Shown here piece by piece: positions 63,694 through 64,000 of a stretch of DNA of 64,000 nucleotides. The stretch's first letter is position 1; each line of letters starts with the position of its first letter. Location: the NCBI RefSeq assembly GCF_000204645.1, contig NC_015422.1, positions 1-64,000 of the forward strand. The letters run 5' to 3'. This stretch comes from Alicycliphilus denitrificans K601. Lineage in GTDB: Bacteria; Pseudomonadota; Gammaproteobacteria; Burkholderiales; Burkholderiaceae_C. A program made the translations under genes and the position numbers. Below the pieces are notes generated by a model. It saw only the letters and a list, made by a program, of their open reading frames with translations. It had not been told where the DNA came from and did not search any database.

Positions 63694-64000
63694 TCAGGCG
63701 CAGAGGCGCTGCGCAGCCCACAGCACCTGATCGACCACGGCGCGCACTTGCTGGCGCTGCGCCTCGTCGGCCAGGTCGTCGCCGGCATCGAAGGCGCTGG
63801 CGGCACGTGCCAGGGCGTAGTTGCGCGGCGCCAGCCAGCAGCCCAGGTTGACGAGCAGCGGCGCCAGATGGCTCTGCGAGCGCAGGCCGCCCAGCGCGCC
63901 GTTGGACGCGCTGAGCACGCCCACCACCTTGCCGGCGAAGGGGCGTGTCACGTCGGTCCAGACCGGATGCCCGGCGACGGGGCTGGAGGCCCAATCGATG
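63694..64000 (-). CDS. NADPH-dependent FMN reductase family protein, partial at window edge
   Basis: The reading frame is open to the right edge of the window, so its start lies outside it. The visible 101 codons read IDWASSP, then TDVTRPFAGKVVGVLSASNG and LAPLLVNLGC. This is the middle and C-terminal part of the flavodoxin-like FMN reductase fold (the GGLRSQ loop is typical). It probably reduces FMN or quinones. It is followed by the cysteine-cluster gene on the same strand. Confidence 0.72.
   Translation of the reverse strand, partial: IDWASSPVAGHPVWTDVTRPFAGKVVGVLSASNGALGGLRSQSHLAPLLVNLGCWLAPRNYALARAASAFDAGDDLADEAQRQQVRAVVDQVLWAAQRLCA

Overview
The window suggests a high-GC betaproteobacterium, most likely of the family Comamonadaceae (Alicycliphilus/Acidovorax/Delftia-like). 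The grounds are protein style, the dnaA-dnaN-gyrB start, many TctC/Bug solute-binding proteins, CaiB transferases, and a dispersed intergenic repeat built around TAGCT and AGCGCTT. The genus is an inference. Nearly all genes are GC-rich. The clear exception is the stretch between gyrB and about 10.4 kb, which is visibly AT-richer and foreign.

Layout. 0.1-5.5 kb: dnaA, dnaN and gyrB. 5467-10393: a transposon-like island inserted a few bases after the gyrB stop. It has 27-bp imperfect terminal inverted repeats, internal 15-bp subrepeats and a 5-bp target duplication (CTTTG) but no transposase of its own. It carries a PIN-domain gene convergent with an XRE/ImmA-IrrE gene, small membrane-protein genes and an IS3-family insertion. 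10.5-21.6 kb: a YkgJ-type cysteine-cluster protein, then an acyclic-terpene (citronellol/geraniol) utilisation cluster of atuC, atuD, atuF, atuA and a Tat-exported TctC gene, with a LysR regulator, an enoyl-CoA hydratase and a CaiB-type CoA transferase. 21.7-29.3 kb: acylphosphatase, ferredoxin, a homoserine dehydrogenase behind a Thr/Ile attenuator, dinG, a DnaQ-like exonuclease, an NlpC/P60 lipoprotein, DAHP synthase and a MITE-like inverted-repeat element. 29.3-42.0 kb: a large GAF/PAS/GGDEF/EAL protein, then a second acyl-CoA catabolic cluster bracketed by two IclR regulators. 42.0-46.5 kb: PagL, a Spy-like protein, rdgC and a SpmA/SpmB-like membrane protein, flanked by two near-identically spaced origin-like modules. 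46.5-53.5 kb: a DUF3297 protein, a secreted GH42-like glycosidase, a cueR-copZ/copA copper module and a chemoreceptor. 53.6-64 kb: an HME-RND metal efflux system (CzcCBA type) with its two-component regulator, an old-yellow-enzyme reductase, a glutathione S-transferase, another cysteine-cluster protein and the edge of an FMN reductase gene.

Most notable: two intergenic regions (about 42034-42260 and 46125-46349) each hold an AT-rich stretch, five TAG-type trinucleotides like a DnaA-trio, and DnaA boxes at the same offsets (+13, +132, +172). They align without gaps over 200 bp. They look like duplicated replication-origin unwinding modules lying 4.1 kb apart around rdgC, more than 40 kb from dnaA. 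I know of no described origin with this layout. Other points worth a second look are the transposase-less island at gyrB, a nine-locus repeat family that favours gene 3' ends, a 10-codon leader peptide upstream of hom, and paired inverted repeats between iclR and tctC.

All calls come from reading the sequence. No database search was possible, so product names rest on motifs and remembered family features.
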